Source: Candidatus Wolframiiraptor gerlachensis (lineage in GTDB: Archaea > Thermoproteota > Nitrososphaeria_A > Caldarchaeales > Wolframiiraptoraceae). From it: 62,582 nucleotides of DNA. Shown in pieces: positions 53,155-61,673 of this stretch. The notes beneath the pieces were generated by a model, which worked only from the letters and a program-made list of their open reading frames with translations, was not told the origin of the DNA and searched no databases. The stretch is taken from contig JAJPCT020000025.1 in assembly GCA_021323375.2 (NCBI GenBank), positions 24,001 through 86,582 on the forward strand. Reading direction: 5' to 3'. Both the position numbers and the translations under genes were made by a program. How positions within the stretch are numbered: the stretch's first letter is position 1; the number at the start of each line of letters is the position of its first letter.

Positions 53155-53346
53155 TTAGAGTGTCTGCTTCTGCCTCTTCTCCCGCTGCTCCGGCTCCTTC
53201 ACATATATGCCCACGATCCTCATTCTATCTCCACCGCATTTCGGGCACTTCTCCTCAACCTCGCCGAAAACATAATCCCCCTCCCTAAACGGCCTAGAGT
53301 TTATGGTTGAGCAGCTCAAGCACCTGAGGAAGGTTAAGGGATTCAA
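53155..53346 (-). CDS. Small zinc-ribbon protein
   Basis: About 63 residues from TTG 53346 (an ATG at 53376 would add ten). Knuckles FLRCLSCSTIN and EKCPKCGGDRMRIVG, a typical archaeal small zinc ribbon. Function unknown. Confidence 0.6.
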   Translation of the reverse strand: MNPLTFLRCLSCSTINSRPFREGDYVFGEVEEKCPKCGGDRMRIVGIYVKEPEQREKRQKQTL

Positions 53347-53417
53347 AATCTGCCTTTCCCGGCCGCTTGGAAACATGCTTTACCCCGCCTCTTCCAGGCA
53401 TAATCTCGCTTGAAGCC

Positions 53418-54578
53418 TCAACTTAATCCTATCCCAACAGTATTTCCTATCCCGGCGATGATCACCGAAGCTCCCTCCTCGACCTTGCTCCTAATTATGC
53501 TCTTGACGCGCTCCACGACCTCTTCAGCCGCCTTAGCGATGCTCTCCTTCATCGGGGTTATCGCCTCCCCTATGGACTCGTAGATCACGAGCGCATAGAG
53601 CGGGATGTTATACTTCTTCGCTATCTCCTCTATCTTGAACTTGTCCACGCCTATCCCGCCTATCGCCGCGCCTATTCCCTCGACAACCTTCCCCGTATCC
53701 TCGCCCTCGAGCTTGAGAGCAGCATCAATCATCACTATCGCCTTGACGCGCTCCCCCTCATTCTCAATTATCTTAATTATGCCGTCAGCCGGCTTCCCGA
53801 CGGTCCCTCCCGGCCCAGCAGCCCTGAGAACGAAGAGCTTCTTACCATCCATCATGAGCTCATGAACTATGGTGTCCTTGGCAACCTCATATGTCTTCTT
53901 CTCCAATCCCTCGACGAGCTTTGCAGCGGCTAGGACTCCGACGCCATCCCCTACGGGCTGGCCCTGCATGAACGCGTAACAGGCCTGCCTATACGCCTCA
54001 GCGATCTCCATCAGCTGGGGCATCAGCATCTGGATCTGGAGCACGATGTATATGTTCGAGGTCTTCTTGCCTAAGAGGTAATAGTGTCTAACAACCCTGT
54101 AGAGATAATCTATCCCCCTAGCAACCTCGACAAGATTTGTCAGAGTCTTCGCCCTCTCTCTATCAGCCTTCGGGCAAAGCCTCCTAACATTCTCCTCGAA
54201 AGTATCCTCCCAAGTATTGACTATGTGCTCGAGCTTATACACAATGCCGTAAGGGTCCATCGACTCGGGGGTTATCGCGAAGGATAGGAGGATCTGATCA
54301 ACCTCCTTCTCCAGATCAACATTCCCGTCAGAATATTTTCGAAGAGTCTCTATGACCCTACTCCTAACCTCCTCTCTAATCCGCTTAAGCCCATAGAGCT
54401 TCCTCTCAAGATCTCTCAGGATATAGGATAGCTGGAGCCGCTGGGAGAAATTCGGATACAAGATGAAGATCATCAGGAAGAGGAGCCAGACAAGCTGTAT
54501 GAGGGAGGTTAGTAGATCTCCCTGACCAGCAATCTGCATGCGGGCAAAGGCTTCAGCACCTCCGCTGGAAAAACCCAA
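53418..54578 (-). CDS. DUF1512 family protein
   Basis: 386 residues. One N-terminal membrane helix (LIQLVWLLFLMIFILYP), a long helical cytosolic region and a C-terminal glycine-rich domain (LRAAGPGGTVGKPADGIIKI, IGAAIGGIGVDKFKIEEIAK), matching DUF1512. A conserved archaeal protein of unknown function. Confidence 0.85.
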   Translation of the reverse strand: MGFSSGGAEAFARMQIAGQGDLLTSLIQLVWLLFLMIFILYPNFSQRLQLSYILRDLERKLYGLKRIREEVRSRVIETLRKYSDGNVDLEKEVDQILLSFAITPESMDPYGIVYKLEHIVNTWEDTFEENVRRLCPKADRERAKTLTNLVEVARGIDYLYRVVRHYYLLGKKTSNIYIVLQIQMLMPQLMEIAEAYRQACYAFMQGQPVGDGVGVLAAAKLVEGLEKKTYEVAKDTIVHELMMDGKKLFVLRAAGPGGTVGKPADGIIKIIENEGERVKAIVMIDAALKLEGEDTGKVVEGIGAAIGGIGVDKFKIEEIAKKYNIPLYALVIYESIGEAITPMKESIAKAAEEVVERVKSIIRSKVEEGASVIIAGIGNTVGIGLS

Positions 54579-54683
54579 TTCTCAGCCCCTCTAGAAAACC
54601 ATCCTAAATCCCAAGTTAAATACATATGTAGGCCTTCCCAGCCGGATGGGAAAGGATTAAAGCTCGCCTAGAAAACTCACTCT

Positions 54684-54896
54684 AAGCATTATGCGAGTTA
54701 CAACTAATGACCCTACAAGGCACTACGGATAGCGTATCTCACAATGGTGAAGCCACTGGCCGGCGAGTAGTAAAAGCCACAAAGGCCGGTAAGGCTCTAG
54801 CGGGTGCTCCACCATGGATTTACAAAACCATAGACGGTAATGACCGGCATCCTGCCAGCCTTTGTGGCTATAAGGACTTGTCGGCCAGCCCCACCC
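54684..54896 (+). mobile_element. IS110-like 3' end remnant, copy 2 (no transposase)
   Basis: Homologous to 4304-4521: it encodes, with a one-base slip, the last ~20 codons of the transposase (ending MVKPLAGE-stop), followed by the same nested palindrome. Outer stem 54756-54768 / 54876-54888 pairs with two G-U; inner stem 54775-54786 / 54858-54869 is a perfect 12 bp. The U-A pair of copy 1 (4399/4489) is a C-G pair here (54780/54864), a compensatory change. It sits about 55 bases upstream of the 5S rRNA. Confidence 0.75.
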
Positions 54897-54920
54897 CCCA
54901 TTTTTACTTTTGAGGAAAAA

Positions 54921-54930
54921 GGATAAAACT
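54921..54930 (+). promoter_or_regulatory. TATA box of the 5S rRNA gene
   Basis: GGATAAAACT centred about 27 bases before the predicted 5S 5' end at 54953. It lies just outside the IS110-like remnant. Confidence 0.6.
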
Positions 54931-54952
54931 CGCTCAGAATCATAGTGAAGCT

Positions 54953-55078
54953 GGGGTTGCCGGTCATAGGGAGGGGGGAAATACCCAGACCCATTCCGAA
55001 CCTGGAAGTCAAGCCCCCTCCCGCCTGGCGAGTAGTGGGGTGCGGGAGCCCCCGCGAAAGCCGGGTGCTGGCAACCCC
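54953..55078 (+). rRNA. rrf: 5S ribosomal RNA
   Basis: 126 nt with closing helix GGGGTTGCC / GGCAACCCC and internal sequence CCCATTCCGAACCTGGAAGT, which is diagnostic of 5S rRNA. A solitary 5S gene, not next to 16S/23S in this window, as in many archaea of this kind. Confidence 0.95.
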
Positions 55079-55109
55079 CCTTCTATCATGTTCTTAAGCT
55101 CATGGCCTG

Positions 55110-56060
55110 ATGATTGAGGTTGGATGCTTGGTGACAGCTGGCGCCTGCACGTTCTGTGGCGAGAATCGGTCGATCTACTTTAGGCGATATTCTGGTGAGC
55201 GACTCTGCGCTCGATGCTTCTGCTCAAGCATGGTTGACAGGGTTAGGAGGACGATCTCCAAGTATGATCTCCTCAAGTATGATGACCGGATACTCGTGGC
55301 GGTCTCGGGCGGCAAGGATAGCCTGAGCCTACTCAAGATATTACATCTGATAGAGCGGGACTTCCCGCATGCGCGGCTCTACGCGGTTACGATAGATGAG
55401 GGGATTGAGGGCTATAGGAGTGAGGCGATAAAGATCGCGGAGAGCTTCTCCTCGAGCCTCGGCGTCCCATTCGCCTCCTTCAGCTTTAAGGAGCTCTTCG
55501 GGTTCGACTTGAGCGAGGCGGTTGAGTCCGGGGCTGCGGAGAGAGTTGGGGTTCAGCCATGCACGATATGCGGCGTCCTAAGGAGGAAGGCTCTGGTCAT
55601 CGCGGCGAGGAGGCTCGGCGCAACGGTGATAGCAACGGCCCATACACTCGACGACGTGGTCCAGACATATCTGCTGAACCTGCTCAAGGGCGAGGGGAAC
55701 ATTAAGCCCGTGGGCCTTAGGAGAGAGGAGGGCGGAGCGGTGCCGAGGGTCGCGCCATTCAGGCTAACACCCCAGCGAGAGGTCGCGCTCTACGCCTATC
55801 TCCAAGGCATCCCATTCCAGACAATCACATGCCCCTACACCCGCACATCCATGAGGGATAGGGTTAGGAGCTTCCTAAACTGGTATTCCGCGAATAGGCC
55901 CGAGGCCCTCTTCTCATTCCTGAATAATTTCGAGAGGCTGATTATGAGGGCTGGATATGGCGGTGAGCAGGTATGCGAGTTATGCGGGGAGCCTTCGAGC
56001 AGGAGGATATGTAGGGCCTGCGAGCTAGAGCAGCGCATAAGAGATGCCTTGAGAGCCTAG
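55110..56060 (+). CDS. ttuA: TtuA/Ncs6-type tRNA thiolation enzyme
   Basis: 316 residues. N-terminal zinc finger CTFCGENRS ... CARCF, PP-loop VAVSGGKDSLSLLKIL, the catalytic PCTICGVLRRKAL, a second Cys at ITCPYTR, and a C-terminal zinc finger CELCGEPSSRRICRACE. This architecture belongs to TtuA/CTU1 enzymes that thiolate tRNA (position 54 or wobble 34). Start ATG 55110 or GTG 55131. Stop overlaps the next gene's stop by four bases. Confidence 0.92.
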   Translation: MIEVGCLVTAGACTFCGENRSIYFRRYSGERLCARCFCSSMVDRVRRTISKYDLLKYDDRILVAVSGGKDSLSLLKILHLIERDFPHARLYAVTIDEGIEGYRSEAIKIAESFSSSLGVPFASFSFKELFGFDLSEAVESGAAERVGVQPCTICGVLRRKALVIAARRLGATVIATAHTLDDVVQTYLLNLLKGEGNIKPVGLRREEGGAVPRVAPFRLTPQREVALYAYLQGIPFQTITCPYTRTSMRDRVRSFLNWYSANRPEALFSFLNNFERLIMRAGYGGEQVCELCGEPSSRRICRACELEQRIRDALRA

Positions 56061-57256
56061 ATCTGGACTAGGCCGAAGGTCTTGAATGTGAATCCTATAT
56101 TGAGCGCTATGAGGCCAAGGGAGAATATTGTCAGGGCTGTGCTCACGCCCCTGATAGCCCTCTCGCTCTTTGTCAGCCTCTCCAAGAGACTTGTTATGAG
56201 AAGGCCGCCATCGAGGAAGCTAATCGGGAGCATGTTAAAGATCGCGACGTTTATTCCAAGCAGCTGGATCCAGAGCAGGAGCCTGTATAGGCCGTGCTCG
56301 AGCATCGGGTCTCCGAGGCCGACCCTCATCGGATAATAGAAGGCTACATGCGTGACCCCAAGGCTCCTAAGCACCTGGCCTATCGGCATGTTTATCGGCT
56401 CGCGCAGCCCATAGACAAGCCTCCCCTTACTACTCTCGATCACTATCGTCTCCGATGCTGTTATGTTCCAGTAGAGGCTCGTGCTATTAACTGTAACACC
56501 ACTCACGCTGTAAATCACGTCGTTCACGGATAGCTTTGCTCCCTCCTCGACACCGGCGACGATCACGCCAGCCTCCACGGGAATAAATGCCACGAAGACT
56601 ATAAGGAGGGCGATGAGGCCGACTATGAGGTTCGCGAGGCTCCCGCCAGCAGCGACCCTCGCCCTAACCCTTACAGGAGCATTCTTGAACTCCTCCTCAT
56701 CCGGCTCAACAAATCCTCCGGGGAATACGTAGAAGAGGAAGAGGCCAGTGGACTTGAGCCTCAGCCCCTCGACCCTCGCTATTAGCCCATGCATCCCCTC
56801 ATGTGTCACGAGTATTATCCCCAGCGCGAGGAGCAGATATGGCAGGTGCTCCAGTCTTATGGTCACGCCTATGACTAGGGGCAAGACGATGTTCTGGGGG
56901 CCGACCCGCGATGGCGTGAACAGGTATGTTGCGAGATTCCTGGAAAGCAGGTAGATCGCGGCACCCATCATAACAAAGCCCAAGACTATGCCGACGTCCG
57001 ATAATATTCTGAGAAGTCTTGGGGCCTTGGAGGAGAATCTATCTAGGATTCCAAGAGCCCTCTCAGATCTTACGATGAAGCCTAGTGGATAGAGTTTAAC
57101 TCCTCTAGGGCTCCACCTCACTAGGAACCTCAACACGAGATATGCCGCTATCCAGGCGATGGCGAGTGTTACTAGTGGATGGCTCAGCAGCTCCAGCAAG
57201 TCCGAGAAAGCAGGAGACTCTAACAATATTAGGTTAGCTCGCCTCATCCCCCTCAT
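56057..57256 (-). CDS. Site-2-protease-like membrane metalloprotease
   Basis: 399 residues with multiple membrane helices. Zinc motif VTHEGMHGLIA (HExxH), a PDZ-like region (about 225-275, VIVAGVEEGAKLSVNDVIY) and the second metal motif NMLPISFLDGG (NxxPxxxLDG-type). An M50-family intramembrane protease, likely releasing a membrane-tethered factor. Substrate unknown. Confidence 0.9.
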   Translation of the reverse strand: MRGMRRANLILLESPAFSDLLELLSHPLVTLAIAWIAAYLVLRFLVRWSPRGVKLYPLGFIVRSERALGILDRFSSKAPRLLRILSDVGIVLGFVMMGAAIYLLSRNLATYLFTPSRVGPQNIVLPLVIGVTIRLEHLPYLLLALGIILVTHEGMHGLIARVEGLRLKSTGLFLFYVFPGGFVEPDEEEFKNAPVRVRARVAAGGSLANLIVGLIALLIVFVAFIPVEAGVIVAGVEEGAKLSVNDVIYSVSGVTVNSTSLYWNITASETIVIESSKGRLVYGLREPINMPIGQVLRSLGVTHVAFYYPMRVGLGDPMLEHGLYRLLLWIQLLGINVAIFNMLPISFLDGGLLITSLLERLTKSERAIRGVSTALTIFSLGLIALNIGFTFKTFGLVQI

Positions 57257-57338
57257 AGGGAAAACTTTTTGAGAAAGGGGCGCCGTGGAATTAGCGGCTT
57301 CACGAAATCTTCAGGGATATTATTCTCGGGGTGGGAGC

Positions 57339-57623
57339 ATGGCTAGTGGTGCTTCCCAGAGCTGGGAGGAAAAAAGGAAGAATGTGGTCCAGATCTTGGA
57401 GTCCATAGCTAATGATGTCTCAACTCCCAGGAATATTCGGAGGGTGGCGAAGGAGGCTGCTGACGCGCTGTTCGATGAGCGGTATAAGCCGGCGGTTAGA
57501 GCCGCGAATGCGATCGAGATGATAGAAGGCATAATGAATGACCCGAATTTACCAGTCTTTACACGAACCCAGCTATGGATGGCCATATCCATCCTCGAGC
57601 AGATAAGATCATCACCCGAGTAA
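57339..57623 (+). CDS. UPF0147 family protein
   Basis: 94 residues from ATG 57339, preceded by GGGTGGGAG. All helical with the family patterns VVQILESIANDVSTPRNIRR and AKEAADALFDERYKPAVRAA. A conserved archaeal protein of unknown function. Confidence 0.9.
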   Translation: MASGASQSWEEKRKNVVQILESIANDVSTPRNIRRVAKEAADALFDERYKPAVRAANAIEMIEGIMNDPNLPVFTRTQLWMAISILEQIRSSPE

Positions 57624-57716
57624 TTCATCCTGATTCTCACGGTATTATCCTGAGGCAACATGTCTACCTGTGGCTCTCAAAGGAGATATATCCGGGAGCG
57701 TGGAAGCTAGCGTGGA

Positions 57717-58190
57717 ATGGCGGGGCAGGGCGGGAGGAAGAAGATTAGGCTGGAGATGGTTGATGATAACGGGGATAAGCTAGTCCTGATCTTCGAGGGC
57801 AGACTGAGTAGGGAGAAGCTGATGCAGATGGCCGATCTCCTAGAGCTCTATGGCGGGCTCGCGGGCAGGGAGCATCAGGACGAGGAGCAGTATTACGAGA
57901 ATAGCAAGCTTGGTAAGCTTGCCAGAATCCTCGCGAAATACTTTCCCTTCGGATACTTCACCTCAAGGGATGTTGTGGAGGCTTATATGACCGAGTATAG
58001 GGAGCCGATAACGCTCAGCACAGCATCAACATATCTGGCCAGGCTCGCGGAGAGGGGTTATCTCGAGAAGCATAGGCTCGGAAATCAGATAAGGTATCGG
58101 CTTGCCCAGCCCCGCGTCCCAGCAGGCGAGGAGAATATTCCAGCGAGATTCCCCTGGTACGATCTCGGCCCAGAGGCCCGGGAGAGGTAA
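57717..58190 (+). CDS. Winged-helix DNA-binding protein
   Basis: 157 residues. N-terminal ~45 residues form a beta-rich module, followed by an acidic Gln/Glu linker and a wHTH: YFTSRDVVEAYMTEY, LSTASTYLARLAERGYLEK and GNQIRYRL. Probably a transcription regulator or replication-linked DNA-binding protein. First of three tandem DNA-binding genes. Confidence 0.75.
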   Translation: MAGQGGRKKIRLEMVDDNGDKLVLIFEGRLSREKLMQMADLLELYGGLAGREHQDEEQYYENSKLGKLARILAKYFPFGYFTSRDVVEAYMTEYREPITLSTASTYLARLAERGYLEKHRLGNQIRYRLAQPRVPAGEENIPARFPWYDLGPEARER

Positions 58191-58233
58191 TCCTCAATAG
58201 TCTACGAATCTGTATAACACGCGGAAGGCTTGT

Positions 58234-58632
58234 ATGAGGAGCTCCGTCCTCGCTTTTCTCGAGAAGAGCGGCGTCCAAATCCCCGAGAAAAATGTCTTAA
58301 AGTCTCTCCTGAAGCTCTCATACCTGACTGAGCCGCAACTCGAGGTTCTCCTAATAGAGCTGGGCTCCGCGAATCTTGGGAGGAAGGTGACTATCCGGGA
58401 GAAGGCTAGGATAAGGGGGGTTAGCAAGGGCGCCTACGCCCGAACCATGAGGCAGGCGATAGACAACATTAAGCGGAGCATATACACGCTCTTCCTCCTC
58501 AGGTATCTCGGCGTTCTGGGCGATGAGGCGGTCTCGGCGATAATAGAGGCGGCCGATCTCCTCAAGAAGGGCATGGTTGAGGAGGCAGCTAACCTGATAA
58601 GCAGCGTGACGCCACGTGATATCACACAATAG
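58234..58632 (+). CDS. Helix-turn-helix protein
   Basis: 132 residues, helical. REKARIRGVSKGAYARTMRQ and AIDNIKRSIYTLFLL resemble a sigma-like/HTH DNA-binding segment where RGVSKGAYARTMRQA would be the recognition helix. Archaeal proteins of this kind are conserved but poorly characterised. 44 bases after the upstream wHTH gene. Confidence 0.65.
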   Translation: MRSSVLAFLEKSGVQIPEKNVLKSLLKLSYLTEPQLEVLLIELGSANLGRKVTIREKARIRGVSKGAYARTMRQAIDNIKRSIYTLFLLRYLGVLGDEAVSAIIEAADLLKKGMVEEAANLISSVTPRDITQ

Positions 58633-58645
58633 GGGGCTATACCTG

Positions 58646-59023
58646 ATGAGCCAGCCTGAGATCCTCGTGATAATCTTCTCGATCCTCTTCCTAGCTCAGA
58701 CCGCCATCTTCACCTATCTCCTAGTGAGGGCTCGGAGGAGGATGGAGCGGCTCATGGTCGTCGGGGAGCTGGGCTGGACCGAGCAGAGGCCGTGTGATCT
58801 CACGGAGACCGAGATAAGGATCATGGAGCTGATCGAGTCTAGGGGCCCACAGAGCGCTAGAGATCTTAGCAGGGCTCTCGGGCTAAGTAGGGAGCATGTT
58901 GCAAGGACTCTTAAGAGGCTGGTTGAGGGCGGGCTCCTCATCAGGGAGGGCAAGCCATACAGGTATAGGCTGACGGAGCTCGGCAAAAACTCCCTGAGAT
59001 CACGTGATATCACGGAGTCCTGA
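58646..59023 (+). CDS. Membrane-anchored winged-helix regulator
   Basis: 125 residues from ATG 58646. One N-terminal membrane helix (ILVIIFSILFLAQTAIFTYL), basic stop-transfer RARRRMER, and a cytosolic MarR-like wHTH (TETEIRIMELIESRGPQSAR, DLSRALGLSREHVARTLKRL). Anchored transcription factors could be freed by proteases such as the site-2 protease at 56057; this link is inference. Confidence 0.75.
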   Translation: MSQPEILVIIFSILFLAQTAIFTYLLVRARRRMERLMVVGELGWTEQRPCDLTETEIRIMELIESRGPQSARDLSRALGLSREHVARTLKRLVEGGLLIREGKPYRYRLTELGKNSLRSRDITES

Positions 59024-59062
59024 CTAAAGCTCTTAAGAAGCTTTGCTAAGCTCTTAGGCGGG

Positions 59063-59120
59063 GCAATGATGCATGCACAGGGACTCTGATGTGTGACGAT
59101 ACCTGGGGTAACTGAGCCTC
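59063..59120 (+). ncRNA. Possible second C/D box small RNA
   Basis: Box C-like ATGATGC (59067-59073), 13 nt, D' CTGA (59087-59090), 3 nt, C'-like GTGACGA (59094-59100), 12 nt guide TACCTGGGGTAA, D CTGA (59113-59116). Order and spacing fit, but both C boxes deviate by one base. Weaker than the 42130 candidate. No other feature is seen in 59024-59165 except a TATA-like T run before aIF1A. Confidence 0.4.
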
Positions 59121-59165
59121 CCCTTGTAAGCCTTTTTAGGTGGGCTGTAGTAAGGTGGCTTGGAT

Positions 59166-59498
59166 ATGGGTAAGAGAAAGATTGTCTCGGAGCCTGATGA
59201 GCTTGAGGAGATGCCTGAGCCTGGTCCGACGGATGTCTATGGGGTGGTGGTTAAGCTTGTTGGTAATGATAGGGTTCTTGTCGAGTGTAGTGATGGCAAG
59301 CGGAGACTTTGCAGGATTAGAGGGCAGCTTAGGCGCCGGATCTGGATAAGGGAGGGCGACTTGGTTCTTGTGAGCCCATGGGATTTCCAGAGTGATAGCC
59401 GTGGTGATGTCTGGTGGAGGTTTACGAAGGGCCAAGCCCTTAAGCTTGCCGAACAGGGCGTCCTACCCGATTTTCTCAAGGAGAAGCTTAGCGCTTAG
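59166..59498 (+). CDS. eif1A: Translation initiation factor aIF1A
   Basis: About 110 residues from ATG 59166 (a TTG lies two codons earlier). The S1-like OB fold shows VYGVVVKLVGNDRVLVECSD, RLCRIRGQLRRRIWI and EGDLVLVSPWDFQ. Promotes ribosome recycling and initiator tRNA binding. First gene of the aIF1A-RIO1-KH cluster. Confidence 0.96.
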   Translation: MGKRKIVSEPDELEEMPEPGPTDVYGVVVKLVGNDRVLVECSDGKRRLCRIRGQLRRRIWIREGDLVLVSPWDFQSDSRGDVWWRFTKGQALKLAEQGVLPDFLKEKLSA

Positions 59499-59545
59499 TG
59501 GTTTTCAAAGCTTTTATTTGGGCTGGGCGTGTTTTCTGAGAGACT

Positions 59546-60364
59546 TTGCCCAGAGAGGATAAGCTGGAGAAGAAGCTTAGGATGAGGGAGTATCGTTATG
59601 AGCGGGAGCAGCGTTATCTCAGGAAGAGGTCTGAGTTGAATGAGGTCTTGGAGGAGGTCTTTGACCAGCAGACCCTCATGACGATCTATGAGCTGATGAA
59701 TCGGAGGCTTATCAAGGAGTTTTATGGTGTTGTGAGCGCTGGGAAGGAGTCGAGGATCTATTATGCTGAGGGTGGGGGTGGTGAGGCTCTCGCGGTCAAG
59801 ATCTACCTGATTACGAGCGCGGAGTTTAGAAAGACACGCTCCATGTATGTGCTTCATGATCCAAGGTTTCAGCGCGTCCCCAAGGATTTCAGGGACTTTA
59901 TCTACCTGTGGGCGAGGAGGGAGTATAGGAACCTGAAGGACGCGTATGAGGTGGGCGTCCCCGTCCCGAGGCCCTACTTCGTGAGGAATAATGTTCTCGG
60001 GATGCAGTTTATGGGCGTGGATGGAAAGAGGTATCCATTGCTGGTGGAGGTGGAGCTGGAACCCGATGTCTATCCCGAGATATATTCCAAGACTATTGAG
60101 GCTGTTAGGAGGCTTTATCAGGGTGCGATGCTGGTGCATGGTGATCTTAGCGAGTATAACATCTTCATAACGCCGGGGAATGATATCGTGTTGATAGATC
60201 TCTCCCAGGCTGTTAGGGTTGAGCAGCCTGTCGCCGACGAGCTTCTCCTAAGAGATCTCAGGAACATCGTGAGGTATTTTGGTAAGATGGGTGTCGAGAT
60301 CCCGGAGCCTGAGGTGCTCTTCGAGGAGATTGCTGGTAGGAGGCCCTTTGAGCGGGCTGTCTAG
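59546..60364 (+). CDS. rio1: RIO1-type serine kinase
   Basis: 272 residues. GVVSAGKESRIYYAEG (P-loop-like), ALAVKIYLI (Lys), MLVHGDLSEYNIFI (catalytic loop) and IVLIDLSQAV (metal loop; LSQ is RIO1-typical). Starts at TTG 59546. RIO1 acts in final small-subunit maturation, and its placement between aIF1A and the KH protein is a classic archaeal gene order. Confidence 0.96.
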   Translation: MPREDKLEKKLRMREYRYEREQRYLRKRSELNEVLEEVFDQQTLMTIYELMNRRLIKEFYGVVSAGKESRIYYAEGGGGEALAVKIYLITSAEFRKTRSMYVLHDPRFQRVPKDFRDFIYLWARREYRNLKDAYEVGVPVPRPYFVRNNVLGMQFMGVDGKRYPLLVEVELEPDVYPEIYSKTIEAVRRLYQGAMLVHGDLSEYNIFITPGNDIVLIDLSQAVRVEQPVADELLLRDLRNIVRYFGKMGVEIPEPEVLFEEIAGRRPFERAV

Positions 60365-60418
60365 CCTCTTAAGCTTTTAAGGATGATGGGTTTTTGAGGG
60401 TTTCTCAGGGGAGGGGTT

Positions 60419-60997
60419 ATGGAGTTTCGGCCTGAGCCGGAGTTCATGTTGAATATTCCGCGGGAGAGGGTCGGCGTCTTGATTGGGCCGCAGGGGTCCG
60501 TGAAGAGGAGGATCGAGGAGGCTCTAGGCGTTGTTCTCGAGGTTGATAGCGGGAGTGGGTCTGTTAGGATTAGGCTTGCTAGGAGGCCTGAGGAGGGTGG
60601 TGATCCCGTGGCCCTATTCAAGGCGAGAGATGTTGTTCAGGCTATTGGTAGGGGTTTCTCGCCTGAGAGGGCTTTCAGGCTCTTCGAGGATGATGTTGTT
60701 CTCAGCGTGATAGATATCGCGGATTACGTGAAGCCGAGCAGGAATAATCTCGTCAGGGTTAGAGCTAGGCTTATCGGGAGGGAGGGGAGGACTCGGAGGA
60801 TGATCGAGGAGACCACTAACACGTATGTCTCGATCTATGGTGATACCGTCGCGATTATTGGCGAGGAGGAGGATGTTAGGGCTGCCGAGGAGGCTGTGAT
60901 AGACCTGATAAACGGCGCTCCCCACTCGGCGGTATACAAGAAGCTGAACGAGTATGCGAGGTTGAGGAAGCTCGGTGGATTGAGGCCGAGATTCTAG
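60419..60997 (+). CDS. KH-domain protein (Dim2/Pno1-like)
   Basis: 192 residues with two KH domains: RERVGVLIGPQGSVKRRIEE and ARLIGREGRTRRMIEETTNT (GxxG loops). Archaeal Dim2 binds the 3' end of 16S pre-rRNA and recruits the Nob1 nuclease; RIO1 next door acts in the same step. ATG start about 55 bases after the rio1 stop. Confidence 0.93.
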   Translation: MEFRPEPEFMLNIPRERVGVLIGPQGSVKRRIEEALGVVLEVDSGSGSVRIRLARRPEEGGDPVALFKARDVVQAIGRGFSPERAFRLFEDDVVLSVIDIADYVKPSRNNLVRVRARLIGREGRTRRMIEETTNTYVSIYGDTVAIIGEEEDVRAAEEAVIDLINGAPHSAVYKKLNEYARLRKLGGLRPRF

Positions 60998-61060
60998 GAA
61001 TCCTTCCCTTTGGGGAAGGGTTTTAACGGCCCTTCCTTGGCTATTCTCTTGGTGGGTTTC

Positions 61061-61414
61061 TTGGTTAAACGTGATGAGGTTGAGCATTTGGAGAGGAGGG
61101 TTAGAGAGTTTCTGAAGACCGCGGATTATCAGGCTGGGGAAGGGATGTATGAGCTTGCGATATTTAGCTTGGAGCAGGCCTTGCAGCTTTTCCTCAAGTC
61201 TAGGCTTCTTTTCCATGGCGTTGATTATCTTAGGACTCATGGTCTTAGGAAGCTTCTCGAGATTCTTGCATCGGTTTCGAGTGAGGATGAGCCTCGGATT
61301 AAGAGGCTTCTTAAGGAGAGGGCTTTGGAGCTCTCTTTTCTTGAGGATGCTTATATCTCCTCGCGGTATCTTTTGAGAGAGTTTGGGGAGGAAGAGGGTT
61401 TTCGCGGAGCTTGA
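61061..61414 (+). CDS. HEPN-domain protein, pair 1
   Basis: About 117 residues from TTG 61061, with GGTGGG six bases upstream; TATA-like GTTTTAAC lies near 61020. All-helical HEPN (PF05168-like): YELAIFSLEQALQLFLKSRL, LRTHGLRKLLEIL and FLEDAYISSRYLL. I do not find a clear Rx4-6H RNase motif. Its 3' end overlaps the partner nucleotidyltransferase by 32 bases. Members of such pairs are toxin-antitoxin-like. Confidence 0.85.
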   Translation: MVKRDEVEHLERRVREFLKTADYQAGEGMYELAIFSLEQALQLFLKSRLLFHGVDYLRTHGLRKLLEILASVSSEDEPRIKRLLKERALELSFLEDAYISSRYLLREFGEEEGFRGA

Positions 61415-61670
61415 TAAGTGGCTTCAGGTGATCAAGGAGAAGGTGCTTGAGATTGATCCATGTGCGGAGGTTTATCTCTTCGGCTCTGTCGCGGAGGGGC
61501 GCTACACCTATTCAAGTGATATTGATGTTCTTGTGATTACGGATAGGGGTGTTGAGGAGATTTTGCCGAGGCTCTGGGAGGCTGGAGTCAGCGACCCCTT
61601 CGAGATCCATGTTAGGCCTAGGAGCATGCTGGAGCGGTATAAGCGGAGGGGCAAGCTGATAAGAATATAG
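61383..61670 (+). CDS. MNT-domain nucleotidyltransferase, pair 1
   Basis: 95 residues from TTG 61383. Minimal nucleotidyltransferase with VYLFGSVAEGRYTYSSDIDV (GS...SDxD), acidic and basic C terminus. In known MntA-HepT systems the MNT partner adenylylates the HEPN toxin. Overlap of 32 bases with the HEPN gene implies coupled translation. Confidence 0.88.
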   Translation: MGRKRVFAELDKWLQVIKEKVLEIDPCAEVYLFGSVAEGRYTYSSDIDVLVITDRGVEEILPRLWEAGVSDPFEIHVRPRSMLERYKRRGKLIRI

Positions 61671-61673
61671 GGC

